DNA from: Pelotomaculum schinkii
Lineage (GTDB): Bacteria > Bacillota > Desulfotomaculia > Desulfotomaculales > Pelotomaculaceae
NCBI RefSeq assembly: GCF_004369205.1
Contig: NZ_QFGA01000004.1
Coordinates: 282,092 to 346,091 of the forward strand
Direction: 5' to 3'
DNA length: 64,000 nucleotides
Shown: piece after piece, positions 1 to 9,766 of the stretch
How positions within the stretch are numbered: the stretch's first letter is position 1
Layout of the letters: every line of letters begins with the position of its first letter
The notes under the pieces: generated by a model
What the model was told of the DNA's origin: nothing
Seen by the model: the letters and a program-made list of their open reading frames with translations, nothing else
Database searches by the model: none
Translations under genes and position numbers: made by a program

Positions 1-396
1 ATCACTCTGGGCATTAATTTCTTGATCGAGGCTTCTAAAGTACTGCAAAGGATCGCTCCCCACGCTGATATCGAAATTATCGAAGAGCATTTCCGTGATA
101 AAAGGGATGTTTCTGGAACAGCTTTGAGGATTGCGGAAGACCTGGGTCTTGATAAAAGGCAACATGTGAATTCCATCCGCGTTGGGGGGATAGTCGGTAA
201 ACATGAAGTGATTTTTGGCCTTCCCAATCAGACCATACGGATAGTACATGAATCATTAAATAGGGCGGCTTTTGGACAAGGAGCTATTTATGCTGCCAAA
301 TGGTTGATGGGTAAAGACAAAGGTATCTACACTATGGAGGAAGCTGTGGCCTTGAACTTTGTCAATAATACCCATGTTTTTGAAGTTGATGAGTAA
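1..396 (+). CDS. DapB-like dihydrodipicolinate reductase, C-terminal part (cut by window edge)
   Basis: The frame is open from base 1, so the gene starts outside the window. The visible part matches the C-terminal substrate-binding half of 4-hydroxy-tetrahydrodipicolinate reductase (lysine/diaminopimelate synthesis). The segment EEHFRDKRDVSGTA corresponds to the family motif E-x-H-H-x-x-K-x-D-A-P-S-G-T-A, and GGIVGKHEVIF to the later conserved G-D-I-V-G-E-H stretch. The first His and the Lys are kept, but the second His is Phe and the D-A-P-S-G segment is one residue shorter. It may therefore be a DapB paralogue, for example a DapB-fold amino acid dehydrogenase, and not the housekeeping enzyme. 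Confidence 0.75.
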   Translation: MTLGINFLIEASKVLQRIAPHADIEIIEEHFRDKRDVSGTALRIAEDLGLDKRQHVNSIRVGGIVGKHEVIFGLPNQTIRIVHESLNRAAFGQGAIYAAKWLMGKDKGIYTMEEAVALNFVNNTHVFEVDE

Positions 397-581
397 CTTG
401 TTGGATTATAACAGAGTTCATTCCAACGGGGCGCGCATGCACTCCAATAGGATCGGTGCCGATACAGTTTTGACTTAAACTTATTTTCATTGCATAACAT
501 ACAAAAACATTTTAAAATATTATTTAGAAAGAATGATAAGTCTCCAGTTGTTCATATTACTTTGAAGGAGAGGCATGAATT

Positions 582-1019
582 ATGTTTAAAAAAATACTCG
601 TACCGGTTGACGGCTCAAAATTTTCGGATCTGGCTATTGAAAAAGCAAAAGAAATAGCAGGCGCATTCGGCAGTGAAATTATGATATTAAATGTATTGGA
701 AGTCTCTAAAATTGATTATCCGTCTAATCCTTATAAATTTTCACCGGAACTTATCGAAAATTATCAAAAAGAAAGCAGGATAATATCCAGCAAAATTTTA
801 AACGAAGCCCAAAACATGCTTGAGGATATGTCGAATAAGGTCAGCATCCATTCGGTTGAGGGGAATCCTTCTGAAGAGATTGTCAATTATGTAAATTCTC
901 ATGATATTGATCTTGTGATCATGGGATCCAGCGGAATGAGCGGCGTGCTTAATTTATTAGGCAGTGTAACCCGCAAAGTTACGCTTGGTATTGAAAAACC
1001 AATTTTGATCGTAAGGTAA
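582..1019 (+). CDS. Universal stress protein, UspA family
   Basis: This 145-residue single-domain Usp protein opens with the family start KKILVPVDGS and ends with an ATP-binding-type glycine motif, GSSGMSGVLNLLGSVT (near residues 115-130). Usp proteins of this class bind ATP and form dimers in the cytoplasm during stress or starvation; the exact role of this copy is unknown. A GGAGAGG ribosome binding site lies just upstream. An ATG seven bases earlier is out of frame and soon hits a stop, so 582 is the start. A strong terminator follows, so the gene is probably monocistronic. Confidence 0.93.
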   Translation: MFKKILVPVDGSKFSDLAIEKAKEIAGAFGSEIMILNVLEVSKIDYPSNPYKFSPELIENYQKESRIISSKILNEAQNMLEDMSNKVSIHSVEGNPSEEIVNYVNSHDIDLVIMGSSGMSGVLNLLGSVTRKVTLGIEKPILIVR

Positions 1020-1041
1020 AATTAATTTGCAAATACTGTGT

Positions 1042-1088
1042 AAAAGGGGCATTTCGATTCAAATTATTTAAATCGAAATGCCCCTTTT
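1042..1088 (+). terminator. Rho-independent terminator after usp
   Basis: Perfect 18-bp inverted repeat (1042-1059 and 1071-1088) with an 11-base loop. The right arm ends in CCCCTTTT, so the T run is part of the stem. Confidence 0.9.
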
Positions 1089-1268
1089 CAATGTGTATTC
1101 TTAAAGTTTGCTATCATATTATGCGGAAAGCGGATCATTGTCTAGAGAGCAGGGGGGTTGCCGCCCGAGCTGCATTAATGTCTGAGTTTATTATGAAATT
1201 CGACCCAACCGGCAGGCCATGCGGTTTGCCTGGGCTCTGCCGGTTGCCTGGTTGATCTGTTCGGGCAA

Positions 1269-1781
1269 CTACCTGTTTAATCCGTGTCCGAAGCCCATAC
1301 CCTCGCCGTTTTTCATTGAACCATTTCCGTTACCCTTGCCATTCGCATTGCCCATACCACTTCCATCGCAAACACCGGTTCCGTTACCAATACCTTTGCC
1401 CTGTCCAAAGCCTGCGCCGTAATTCTTGCCCATTCCGGCATTGCCGTTTCCGTTACAGGCAGCCTGGCGGTTCTGTAGATTGTTATAAATGTTGTCTGCC
1501 TGTTCCTGTGTAAGCCTGCCGTCCTCTACTCGCTGGTCAAGCATGATTTTCTTTTGCTCAAGCATTTGTGTTTTAAACTCATCCAGTTTGCCTGCTTCAT
1601 TTGCTATTGTGCCGTAGGTCTTTCCTGCGGCACGCTCATTGTAAAGCTCCGAAACTGTTTTACCTGTCAATTCGGCTGTTATTTCTGCCGGTGTTTTTGC
1701 TGTTGCCGCATAGGCGGCGCCTGCCGCGCCCAGAACCCCTGCGACTGTTGCCACCACAAGCAGTTTCCTGAAGTTGATCAT
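1269..1781 (-). CDS. DUF2680 secreted protein with Gly/Asn-rich tail
   Basis: 170 residues. Residues 1-25 form a signal peptide (positive start, hydrophobic core, A-x-A cleavage site). The middle (about 30-110) matches DUF2680: GKTYGTIANEAGKLDEFK, then a region ending in RLTQEQADNIYNNL and the NRQAAC motif. The tail of about 60 residues is low complexity, rich in Gly, Asn, Met and Lys. Function of the family is unknown; it is common in Peptococcaceae. It lies just downstream of a two-component system on the same strand, so it may be a target or a signal partner of that sensor, but this is inference. Confidence 0.85.
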   Translation of the reverse strand: MINFRKLLVVATVAGVLGAAGAAYAATAKTPAEITAELTGKTVSELYNERAAGKTYGTIANEAGKLDEFKTQMLEQKKIMLDQRVEDGRLTQEQADNIYNNLQNRQAACNGNGNAGMGKNYGAGFGQGKGIGNGTGVCDGSGMGNANGKGNGNGSMKNGEGMGFGHGLNR

Positions 1782-1893
1782 GAAATCACGCTCCTTATCT
1801 TTTTTTTGCAGCTTGTATTTTTATTATAAGGAACAATTGTGATAGAAGTATGTTAGAAGACTGAAAGAACGGTGATAGTCTTGAAAAAGAATA

Positions 1894-3285
1894 TCATTTT
1901 TGAAGCTCAAACCAGAAGGTTGTGCCGGCCCCCTTTTTGCTTTCCACTCCATAAGGCGCCTGGTGCGCTTCCAGTACGCTCTTGACGATGGCGAGTCCCA
2001 GTCCTGTGCCAAGGACGTTTTTACCGGCAGTCTTTTTAGCTTTATAGTACCTGTCCCAAATATGGGGAAGATCCTCTTCCGCTATACCGCTACCCGTGTC
2101 CGTAACCTCGACACGGACAACTTGCAAGTGGTCAATCACCTTGACTGTAACAGTCCCGCCCGGGGGTGTATGCTTGATGCCATTATTGATCAGGTTGTAA
2201 AATACCTGCTCAATTCTTTTTTCATCCGCTTCCACAAGCGCATGTTTTGAATCTTGCAGTATGATTTGCACACCAGTTTTCTCGCTTATAACATCATATC
2301 GTTTTATAACCGTGTCAAGCACATCCTTTATTGGGAAACGGCTTTTATTAAGACGGGCATAGCCCGCCTGGAGCTGGGAAAGGTTTAGGATGTCGTCTAC
2401 AATTTCACTGAGGCGTTCTGTCTCTTCAATGATCATGCCAAGCTGTTTTTCGCGTTTTTCCGGAGCATTTCCGCTGACGTCCCGGATGGTTTCAGCATAC
2501 CCTCTGATAATGCTTAAAGGCGTGCGGAGTTCGTGGGAGATGTTGGAAATTAAATCTTTTCTAAGTTGTTCAATTTTGGCTAACTGTTGTCCCAGGTAAT
2601 TGATGGTTTCTGCCAGTTTGCCGATTTCATCCTGTTTGTTCGATTTTATTCTTGCTGAAAAATCGCCTGAAGCCATTGTTTCAGACACTTTTTTGATTTC
2701 CAGTATGGGCCGGGTAAAGCTTCGGGAGAGGAAGAAGGAGAGCAGCAGGGCAGCAGTCAAAAGGACCAGGGTGATATAAAACAGCTGCCATTTTAAGATC
2801 AAGGCAGTGTCTTCAACAGGAGCCAGTGGCATATTGATCAACATCACGGCGGACAATGCCCCGGATTGTTTGACCGGCAGGCCCAAGAGCATAAATTCAT
2901 AGCCGAAACGTGGGTGAGTCAGTGGAATGGTGACCTCCTTGCCGCTCAAAACGGCCTGAAAAGCTTCCGCCCTGGCAATGTTTCTTTGCATGGGTATGTG
3001 CATGCTTGTTGAATCCGTGGTATAGATGGAGTTTCTGTCCAGATCCAGCAACTCGATATTCAGGTTGTTATTAAAAGCAAAAGCATCCAGCTTATCCTTG
3101 AATTCGGCCCTGCTCCCGTCATAAAGCAATTTGGCAATGGAAGCGCCTTGATTTTTGACATCCGATATGCGCATGCGGGTATAAAAGCTTTCCAGAAATA
3201 CAATTTGGAAAAGCCATAAAAGTATCAATACCATCATTACAAGCGCCATCATCCCGGCCCAAAGCTTAAAGCCGATGCTTTTCAT
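1894..3285 (-). CDS. Membrane sensor histidine kinase
   Basis: 463 residues in the classic order: first membrane helix (about 8-30), extracytoplasmic sensor (30-160), second helix (about 165-188), HAMP (190-242), HisKA with phospho-acceptor His251 in the ISHELRTPL motif, and an HATPase domain with N box (NLINNGIKH), G1 (DTGSGI) and G2 (GTGLGLAIVKS). It should autophosphorylate and pass phosphate to the response regulator upstream, whose stop overlaps its start (ATGA, 3282-3285), showing translational coupling. The signal sensed cannot be read. Confidence 0.95.
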   Translation of the reverse strand: MKSIGFKLWAGMMALVMMVLILLWLFQIVFLESFYTRMRISDVKNQGASIAKLLYDGSRAEFKDKLDAFAFNNNLNIELLDLDRNSIYTTDSTSMHIPMQRNIARAEAFQAVLSGKEVTIPLTHPRFGYEFMLLGLPVKQSGALSAVMLINMPLAPVEDTALILKWQLFYITLVLLTAALLLSFFLSRSFTRPILEIKKVSETMASGDFSARIKSNKQDEIGKLAETINYLGQQLAKIEQLRKDLISNISHELRTPLSIIRGYAETIRDVSGNAPEKREKQLGMIIEETERLSEIVDDILNLSQLQAGYARLNKSRFPIKDVLDTVIKRYDVISEKTGVQIILQDSKHALVEADEKRIEQVFYNLINNGIKHTPPGGTVTVKVIDHLQVVRVEVTDTGSGIAEEDLPHIWDRYYKAKKTAGKNVLGTGLGLAIVKSVLEAHQAPYGVESKKGAGTTFWFELQK

Positions 3286-3977
3286 TTTTTGACTCCCGCT
3301 TCAAATTTGTAACCGGTCCCCCAGACGGTAACGATGAATTTCCTGTAGTCTTTTAGGCTTTCCCTCAGCATTTTAACATGGGTATCCACGGTCCTGTCAT
3401 TGCCCGCAAAATCATAGCCCCATACCTTTTCAAGAAGCTGTTCCCTGGAAAATACCCTGTTGGGGTTCCTGATAAAAAAATTGAGCAGCTCATACTCTTT
3501 TGGCGTAAGGTCAATAATATTACCATCCACATAGACATTGCGCGCAGCAAACTCTACCACCAGGCCTTCAAAGATAGCTTTATTCTCCGGCGCCGCCTCC
3601 GGTAATGGTGAAACGCTTCTTCTGATAATGGCTTTCATGCGGGCCAGCAGTTCTTTTGGGCTGAATGGCTTTACAATGTAATCGTCCACTCCCAGTTCGA
3701 AGCCAAAAAGCTTATCGTATTCCTCACCCCTTGCTGTCAGCATGATCACAGGCACATTGGAGGTTTTTCTGATTTCCGTGCACACGCTCCAGCCATCCAT
3801 TCTGGGCATCATAATATCAAGCACAATAAGGGAATACTTGTTTTGTTTGAACAGCGCCAAAGCCTCAACTCCGTCTGATGCCTCGTCAACCGAATATCCC
3901 TCAAGGCTGATATACTCCTTGATCATATCCCGGATGCGTTCTTCATCGTCAACAATCAGTATCCTTGCCTTATGCAC
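3282..3977 (-). CDS. OmpR/PhoB-type response regulator
   Basis: Receiver domain with acidic pocket (VDDEE) and phospho-acceptor Asp54 in VLDIMMPRMDGW, then a C-terminal winged helix (LTPKEYELLNFF; GYDF; TVDTHVKMLR) that binds DNA. I chose the GTG at 3977 because an AGAGGTG ribosome binding site sits seven bases upstream and the family sequence begins there; a longer frame to 4016 has no such site and adds an unlike extension. Pairs with the histidine kinase 3' of it. Transcribed away from the glycosyltransferase at 4179. Confidence 0.94.
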   Translation of the reverse strand: MHKARILIVDDEERIRDMIKEYISLEGYSVDEASDGVEALALFKQNKYSLIVLDIMMPRMDGWSVCTEIRKTSNVPVIMLTARGEEYDKLFGFELGVDDYIVKPFSPKELLARMKAIIRRSVSPLPEAAPENKAIFEGLVVEFAARNVYVDGNIIDLTPKEYELLNFFIRNPNRVFSREQLLEKVWGYDFAGNDRTVDTHVKMLRESLKDYRKFIVTVWGTGYKFEAGVKK

Positions 3978-4178
3978 AAAAAAACACCTCTTAACAAAAG
4001 ATACAACCCTTAACATATATTAATTCTGCTTCAAATATTCAAAAACAAGAAAATCTCTAACCGGGGTAATGTAAAAAAAAGTTGCTTTTCTAATGTTATT
4101 TAAAGGTTTAACAGCTATAATAATGGAAGCTCCAAAATCTTATGTTTTATACCTGCTACAAACATTGGAGGATCCGGC

Positions 4179-5309
4179 ATGAAGACGAAGCGGGAACGCA
4201 AGATTCTTATTTTATACGCCAGTTATGGCGACGGGCATGTACAGGTTTCCAAAGCATTGCAGCAGCGTTTTTTGGAGAGAGGGCTCCACAATGTGCTGAT
4301 GTTAGATTTGTACGCTAACGCGCATCCCCTGATGGATGCGGTTACGCGTTTTGCTTATCTGATGAGTTGTTCTTTTTGCCCCAAGCTTTATGGTTGGAGT
4401 TACTATCTTACGCAAAACATGCAGCATAAATGGACACCGGTAAACTTTTTAAACACCTTTGGTATCGGCGCCTTAAGAGAGATCATCCGAGTAGAAAGGC
4501 CTGACGCTGTTATCAATACATTTCCCATGGCGGTCATGGCGGAGCTACGCAAGCAAACTGGACTCCAAATTCCCATTTTTACGGTATTAACTGATTTTGT
4601 CCTCCATGACCGGTGGATTCATCAGGAGATCGATCATTATTTTGTGGCAAACGAAGAATTAAAAACAGCCATTATTAACAAAGGAATACCGGCCGAACGC
4701 GTCAAAGTCAGTGGAATTCCCTTAAGAAAGGCGTTCTGTCAAACGTACAACAAAAATCAATTATTCCTGCGCTACGGGCTGGAGCCTTCAAAAAAGATCG
4801 TTTTAATTATGGCCGGCGCATACGGCGTAATGCGGAACTTGAAAAAAATATGCCGGGCACTGTTGGATTTGGAAGATATTCAGATTTTATTGGTTTGCGG
4901 GAAAAATCAAGCATTGAAAGAAAGAATTGAAGCCAGCTTTGCTCAGAAGCCTAATATCTATATTTTTGGCTTTGTTGAACATATTCAAGAACTGATGTCT
5001 ATATCTTCTTGTATGATCACAAAAGCAGGGGGTATTACACTCTCAGAGGCGCTGTCATTGCAGCTGCCGGTAATTGTTTTTCGTCCCTTGCCGGGACAGG
5101 AGAAGGAAAACGCTTATTTTCTGGCAAATAAAGGGGCTGCAAAGATTGCCTGTAAAATAGAAGAACTGGTCCAGCATCTTGAGCAGATTTTGTATGAAAG
5201 ACAGCAGGTGAGCCAAATGAAAAAGGCTATTTATGCGCTTCAGAGAAAGGACGCCTCTGAAGCGATTGTGCTTGATATTTTAAACGAGCTTGATGGCGCG
5301 GGCGTTTAG
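4179..5309 (+). CDS. Diacylglycerol glycosyltransferase-like protein (UgtP/MGDG synthase family)
   Basis: 376 residues. The N-terminal domain begins ILILYASYGDGHVQVSKAL, the acceptor-binding signature of the MGDG synthase/UgtP family (family usual: S-x-G-x-G-H). The C-terminal GT-B domain has the donor site KAGGITLSEALS and RPLPGQEKENAYFL. Such enzymes transfer a sugar from a nucleotide sugar to diacylglycerol at the inner face of the membrane, making glycolipids or the lipoteichoic acid anchor. GGAGG precedes the ATG by about eight bases. Head-to-head with the response regulator gene; convergent with nrdJ, separated by a GC-rich hairpin. Confidence 0.88.
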   Translation: MKTKRERKILILYASYGDGHVQVSKALQQRFLERGLHNVLMLDLYANAHPLMDAVTRFAYLMSCSFCPKLYGWSYYLTQNMQHKWTPVNFLNTFGIGALREIIRVERPDAVINTFPMAVMAELRKQTGLQIPIFTVLTDFVLHDRWIHQEIDHYFVANEELKTAIINKGIPAERVKVSGIPLRKAFCQTYNKNQLFLRYGLEPSKKIVLIMAGAYGVMRNLKKICRALLDLEDIQILLVCGKNQALKERIEASFAQKPNIYIFGFVEHIQELMSISSCMITKAGGITLSEALSLQLPVIVFRPLPGQEKENAYFLANKGAAKIACKIEELVQHLEQILYERQQVSQMKKAIYALQRKDASEAIVLDILNELDGAGV

Positions 5310-5322
5310 GCGCCCGCGCCAT
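5293..5322. terminator. GC-rich hairpin between convergent genes
   Basis: Perfect 12-bp inverted repeat (5293-5304, 5311-5322) with a 6-base loop, spanning the stop codon of the glycosyltransferase gene. No T run, so its use as a terminator is likely but not certain. Confidence 0.6.
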
Positions 5323-5335
5323 GCGTCCGGCAATG

Positions 5336-7534
5336 CTAGCATTTTGAGAGACCACAGCTTCTGCAAATCAAACATCCTTCGGCTCTTTCAAGTTTTTCTC
5401 CACATTCGCATAACAGAGTATCGTCGACAAGGATTTCTCCGGCTCCGTTGTAATCGCTGAACTGTTTTTTCAACTCCGCTTTGATCTCGGCGATCTTATA
5501 TGCGATGGCCGAGGCGCAGGACTTACCTTGTGAAAGGTTTTTGCCTTTGCCTTTGGCCAGCATGTAAGAAGGGCAGGAGTGCGTACCCTGCAGCTGCTCA
5601 ACGATTTCTTCAAGGGAGATACCGCCGCGGATCGCCAGGCTGATCAGCCTGGAGGTGGCTTCCGTGTAAACCAGGCACCCGCCGTCTGAGCCGGTCGTAA
5701 TGAAGGTCTCCAAAATTTCACCGCTGTCCGGTTGATAGTTGACGGTGAGATACAGCTTGCCGCAGCCTGTATCCAGACGGTGAGTCATGCCGTGGGCGCT
5801 GACCGGCCTGGGCAGTATTTCACCGCGACGGAGGACAAATTTCTCCGGCGCGTCTTCCTGCCGGCCCACGGTAACCGTACCTTCTTTACAACCGTCCCGG
5901 AAAACGGTGATGCCTTTGAGTCCCAGACTATATGCCATTCTATAACATGTTTCAATATCTTCCGTGGTTGCGGCGCCGGGCAGATTGATGGTCTTGCTGA
6001 CAGCATTATCCACATGTTTTTGAATTTCGGCCTGCATCAAGATGTGATCCGCAGGGGCTATATCCTGCGCGCCTTTAAAAATTCGTGCGATTTCTACAGG
6101 GATCTCCTTGATCCCCTGGCAAGTGCCGCGCCGGGCGACCTCCTCCAGGATGCTGTTAGAAACGCCGTATAGTTGGCACGCTTCCAGGAATAACGGGCTG
6201 AATACTTCGAAATCCCCTGCTACATTGGTCGATTTTTTGTAAGCGACTGCAAATATCGGTTCGATGCCGTATCCCTCGCAGCCGGCCATCGTCGTCACCG
6301 AACCGGTGGGCGCAATGGTCACACAGGTACCGTTTCTAATTTTCTCTGCGGGGTGAAATTTACTGTTTTCCCATTCCGGAAAACATCCCTTTTCCTCTGC
6401 CAGTGCCCGGGAGGTATCGTTGGCTGATTGCTGCATCAGTTCGATGATTTCACCCGCGTACTTCCTGCCCTCCGCCGAATCATAGGGAAGTCCCGCTTTG
6501 ATCAGTGCGTCGGCAAGACCGGTAAAGCCCAGGCCGATTTTCCGGGTAGCCCTGGTCGCTTCGGCAATCAAAGGGAACGGGTACTCGGCCACATCGATCA
6601 GGTTGTCCAAAAAACGCACGGCGATAGAGACAGTGTCTTTAAACAAAGCGCGGTTGATGCGGCCGTCTTCCGCGATCAGGCGGGCCAGGTTGACGCTCCC
6701 CAGCAAACAGGATTCGCCCGGAAACAAAGGTTGTTCACCGCAGGGATTGGTGCAGTTTAACTGTTTGTGCGGCAAGGGATTGGCTTTTTGGATGGTATCC
6801 AAAAAAATAATCCCCGGATCGCCGCAGGCGTGCGCGGACTGGACGATTGATTGCCACAGTACGGCGGCCGGCAGCACATCATGCACTTCACCGTTAAAGA
6901 TGAGCGGCCAATCTTCTCCCTGCTCGAGAGCTTGCATAAAGGCGTCCGTTACGCCAACCGATAAGTTGAAGTTGGTCAGGCCGCCATCGAGTTTGGCGTG
7001 TATAAAGTTCATAATTTCCGGGTGGTCGATGTTTAAGATGCCCATCGACGCGCCCCGGCGCACGCCGCCCTGCATGACCATATTGGAAGAGGCGTTGTAG
7101 AGCTTGATCAGTTCAACCACGCCGGAAGCTTTTCCTTTGGTCGACTGCACCAGAGAGCCCCGTGGCCTGATCGTGCTGAAGTTGTATCCCACGCCGCCGC
7201 CGGATTTGAAAACAAGGGCGGTCGACAGCAAGGTTTCATACATGGAATACAGGGTATCTTCCACTGCCAGGACAAAGCAGGCGGATGGCTGCCAGGGCCG
7301 GTCGGGTTTACCCATGTTGGCCCAAATAGGAGTGGAAGGGACAAATAAAAGGTCCCCGATGATAGAGGCAAATTTTTCTTCCCAATGGGGTTGGGCTTCT
7401 TTTTCGGCGCTTGCCGCCACCCGGGCCAGGCGAGAAACTGCCTGCTCGAATGTTTCACAGATATGTCCTTGCTCATCTCTCAATGCGTAACGCGCGTTAA
7501 ATACTTTTTGACCTGCATCCGTTAGTTGAGTCAT
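5336..7534 (-). CDS. nrdJ: Adenosylcobalamin-dependent (class II) ribonucleotide reductase
   Basis: 732 residues. It reduces ribonucleotides to deoxyribonucleotides using a radical generated from coenzyme B12, so needs neither oxygen nor an activase. Visible landmarks: N-terminal QPSACF with redox Cys86, the radical-site motif N263-P-C265-G-E267, TIAPTGSVT, and a C-terminal TSCPD domain ending in a zinc ribbon (CECG and CRSCG pairs) that carries the reducing cysteines. Length fits the monomer/dimer NrdJ type without a separate activity domain. A ribosome binding site AGGTGG precedes the ATG. I see no B12 riboswitch in the 200 bases upstream. Confidence 0.96.
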   Translation of the reverse strand: MTQLTDAGQKVFNARYALRDEQGHICETFEQAVSRLARVAASAEKEAQPHWEEKFASIIGDLLFVPSTPIWANMGKPDRPWQPSACFVLAVEDTLYSMYETLLSTALVFKSGGGVGYNFSTIRPRGSLVQSTKGKASGVVELIKLYNASSNMVMQGGVRRGASMGILNIDHPEIMNFIHAKLDGGLTNFNLSVGVTDAFMQALEQGEDWPLIFNGEVHDVLPAAVLWQSIVQSAHACGDPGIIFLDTIQKANPLPHKQLNCTNPCGEQPLFPGESCLLGSVNLARLIAEDGRINRALFKDTVSIAVRFLDNLIDVAEYPFPLIAEATRATRKIGLGFTGLADALIKAGLPYDSAEGRKYAGEIIELMQQSANDTSRALAEEKGCFPEWENSKFHPAEKIRNGTCVTIAPTGSVTTMAGCEGYGIEPIFAVAYKKSTNVAGDFEVFSPLFLEACQLYGVSNSILEEVARRGTCQGIKEIPVEIARIFKGAQDIAPADHILMQAEIQKHVDNAVSKTINLPGAATTEDIETCYRMAYSLGLKGITVFRDGCKEGTVTVGRQEDAPEKFVLRRGEILPRPVSAHGMTHRLDTGCGKLYLTVNYQPDSGEILETFITTGSDGGCLVYTEATSRLISLAIRGGISLEEIVEQLQGTHSCPSYMLAKGKGKNLSQGKSCASAIAYKIAEIKAELKKQFSDYNGAGEILVDDTLLCECGEKLERAEGCLICRSCGLSKC

Positions 7535-7738
7535 AGCCAGCCACCTTTAATCTGAATTTCCGGTAAGAATGAAGTTGGGTTTTCGATAATCCTTGCAATA
7601 AGCAGTAAAAAATTACATAATGAGTGATAATGGTTATATTATATTAATCTAAATTATAGTATGAATTGGCGCGGGGATAAAACCTTTTTTGTTTTGATTT
7701 CGGTTAATGGTCGAAAACCTGTAAAAGAGGGATAGCGG

Positions 7739-8554
7739 ATGTTGAAGATAAGGCCTTTTTTGAAATGGGCCGGCAATAAGTACCATATACTGGAACAAAT
7801 CAAGGCTGTTTTGCCCAAGGGGAACCGTCTTATTGAGCCTTTTGTAGGTTCAGGGGCTGTTTTTTTAAACCTGGTTTATCAGGAATACCTGCTGTCTGAT
7901 AATAACGGGGATCTGATCAATCTTTACCTGACTTTGCAGGCTGAAGGCGAGCCATTTATTAATTATTGCAAGTCTTTTTTTACTGAAGAAAATAACCGGA
8001 AAAACCGTTATTATGGACTGCGGGAGCTCTTTAACACAACTAATGAAAACACTTTAAAAGCGGCTTTGTTTATCTATCTAAACCGGCATGGCTACAACGG
8101 GCTATGCCGCTACAATTCCAAAGGGGGATTTAATACTCCTTTTGGGCAGTATATCAAACCGAAATTTCCTGAAAAAGCCATGCAGCATTTTCTTGCTAAA
8201 GCAAAAAATGCTGTATTTAAGGTGGCTGATTTCAGGGATATCATGAAAACAGCAAAAAAAGGCGATGTTGTTTACTGTGACCCTCCTTATGCGCCTTTGT
8301 CCGCTACTGCGAATTTTACAGCTTACAGCTCCGGTGGTTTCGGGAGCAAGGAGCAGGTTGAACTGGCGGAGTCTGCCCGGGATTTGGCCGGCAGGGGTAT
8401 TCCGGTGCTGGTATCGAACCATGCTACGGAATTCATCTTAAACGCTTATAAAACTGCCAGAATAGAACGGCTTTATGTGCAGAGATTTATTAGCTGTGAC
8501 GGGGCTAACCGGGGCAAAGCCGAAGAAGTGCTGGCTTTGTTTGAAGGAGCATGA
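7739..8554 (+). CDS. dam: DNA adenine methylase, Dam family
   Basis: 271 residues, the usual Dam length. Motifs in order: FLKWAGNK (7-14, S-adenosylmethionine site), EPFVGSGAVF, the DNA-recognition stretch HGYNGLCRYNSKGGFN (about 117-132), and the catalytic DPPY (181-184). It should methylate adenine-N6, most likely in GATC by homology. There is no restriction endonuclease beside it, so it is an orphan methylase acting in mismatch repair, replication timing or gene regulation, or a prophage relic. Divergent from nrdJ. Confidence 0.9.
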   Translation: MLKIRPFLKWAGNKYHILEQIKAVLPKGNRLIEPFVGSGAVFLNLVYQEYLLSDNNGDLINLYLTLQAEGEPFINYCKSFFTEENNRKNRYYGLRELFNTTNENTLKAALFIYLNRHGYNGLCRYNSKGGFNTPFGQYIKPKFPEKAMQHFLAKAKNAVFKVADFRDIMKTAKKGDVVYCDPPYAPLSATANFTAYSSGGFGSKEQVELAESARDLAGRGIPVLVSNHATEFILNAYKTARIERLYVQRFISCDGANRGKAEEVLALFEGA

Positions 8555-8687
8555 ACAACATATTGACAAATGCAATATAAACACCCACATTACGTTCCCT
8601 GGGGCTGAACCTTAATTTTCAATCGCACAAAAAATTCGAATGAATTCTCACCAGCATAGGGATGTCTTAAATTGTTGTGTGGCGTGC

Positions 8688-9704
8688 TTACTTCTCTTTA
8701 TGTTCCCCGATTTTTTTCAGCAGCAGCGGAAGCAATTCTTTTGCGTCGACAACCGCTCCGTAGTCCGATACCTGGAAAATAGGCGCTTCAGGGTCTTTGT
8801 TGATGTTGATGATTACTTTGCTGTCTTTCATGCCGGCAATATGGTGGGTGGAGCCGGAGACGCCAAACCCGATGTAGACCTGCGGCCGTACCGTTTTCCC
8901 GCTGGTCCCGATCATGGCGTGCTCACCTTCGGCCCAACCTTCGTCAAGCGCCGGCCGGGTGCAGCCTACCGCGCCGGAGAGTGCCCCGGCGAGCTGGTTG
9001 AGATAGGGCCACGTGTCCTGTCCCACTCCCCAGCCGCCCGCCACTACCGTTGCGGCTTTTTCGAGAGGGAGCCCTGCCGGCTGCTTCTGGACAACCCGGA
9101 CGGCCTTGAGCGGTGATTCATAACCGTCCAGTATCGACGCAGTCTCTTTTATGACCTCACCGGTACGGGTAGTGTCTCGATCCGGTTTTGAAAACATGCC
9201 GGGTTTGACGCTGGCCATCTGAGGCCGCTCTATGGGGCAAAAAATATCGCCGAGGACCATGCCGCCGAAAGCGGGTACCACCTGTACCAATTCACCCCGG
9301 TCATTGATGTTCAGGTCCACGCAGTGCGCCGCAAGGCCCGTTTCCAGCTTGGCCGCCACGGTTGCAGAAAGTTCGCTGCCGCAGTAAGAGGCGCTGAAAA
9401 GGACTATTTCTGGCCGGTGTTTTTTAACCAGCTCGGTCAGCACAAGCCCGTAGGTATCATTTTGGTAAAGCTCCAGCCTCGGATCGTCAATGAAAATGAC
9501 CTTGTCCGCGCCGTGGACGATAAGTTCTCCGGCCAAAATACCGGTATTGTTCCCCAGGAGTACGGCCGAGACATGTGAACCCCCTCCAAGCGCTGCAAGC
9601 TCCCGTGCTTTCCCCAAAAGTTCAAGGGTAACTTCAGCAAGCATGCTCCCGTTTTGTTCAACGATTATCCAAACCGCGCCGGGTTGTTCAGGCAAGTTTT
9701 TCAC
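8688..9704 (-). CDS. etfA: Electron transfer flavoprotein, alpha subunit
   Basis: 338 residues. The N-terminal domain is followed by the C-terminal FAD-binding domain: TRPALDEGW, GTSGKTVRPQVYIGFGVSGS and THHIAGM (the S-G-x-x-x-H-x-x-G-M loop), and the end region DPEAPIFQVSDYGAVVD. It carries electrons from the acyl-CoA dehydrogenase encoded upstream to a quinone-linked or bifurcating partner. GTG start at 9704 with AGAAGGA immediately before it. The operon order is acd-etfB-etfA, but an odd 220-base spacer separates etfB from etfA (see the element at 9767-9903). Confidence 0.94.
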   Translation of the reverse strand: MKNLPEQPGAVWIIVEQNGSMLAEVTLELLGKARELAALGGGSHVSAVLLGNNTGILAGELIVHGADKVIFIDDPRLELYQNDTYGLVLTELVKKHRPEIVLFSASYCGSELSATVAAKLETGLAAHCVDLNINDRGELVQVVPAFGGMVLGDIFCPIERPQMASVKPGMFSKPDRDTTRTGEVIKETASILDGYESPLKAVRVVQKQPAGLPLEKAATVVAGGWGVGQDTWPYLNQLAGALSGAVGCTRPALDEGWAEGEHAMIGTSGKTVRPQVYIGFGVSGSTHHIAGMKDSKVIININKDPEAPIFQVSDYGAVVDAKELLPLLLKKIGEHKEK

Positions 9705-9766
9705 TTCCTTCTAGTAGAGCGTTTCCTAAAACAATATTATTGGATACTGGTTAGGGTCAGGCTACC

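Noticed and set aside
1219..1422. Proline-rich frame on the plus strand opposite the DUF2680 gene
   Set aside because: It is the antisense reading of the Gly-rich tail; the minus-strand gene has a signal peptide and a known domain.
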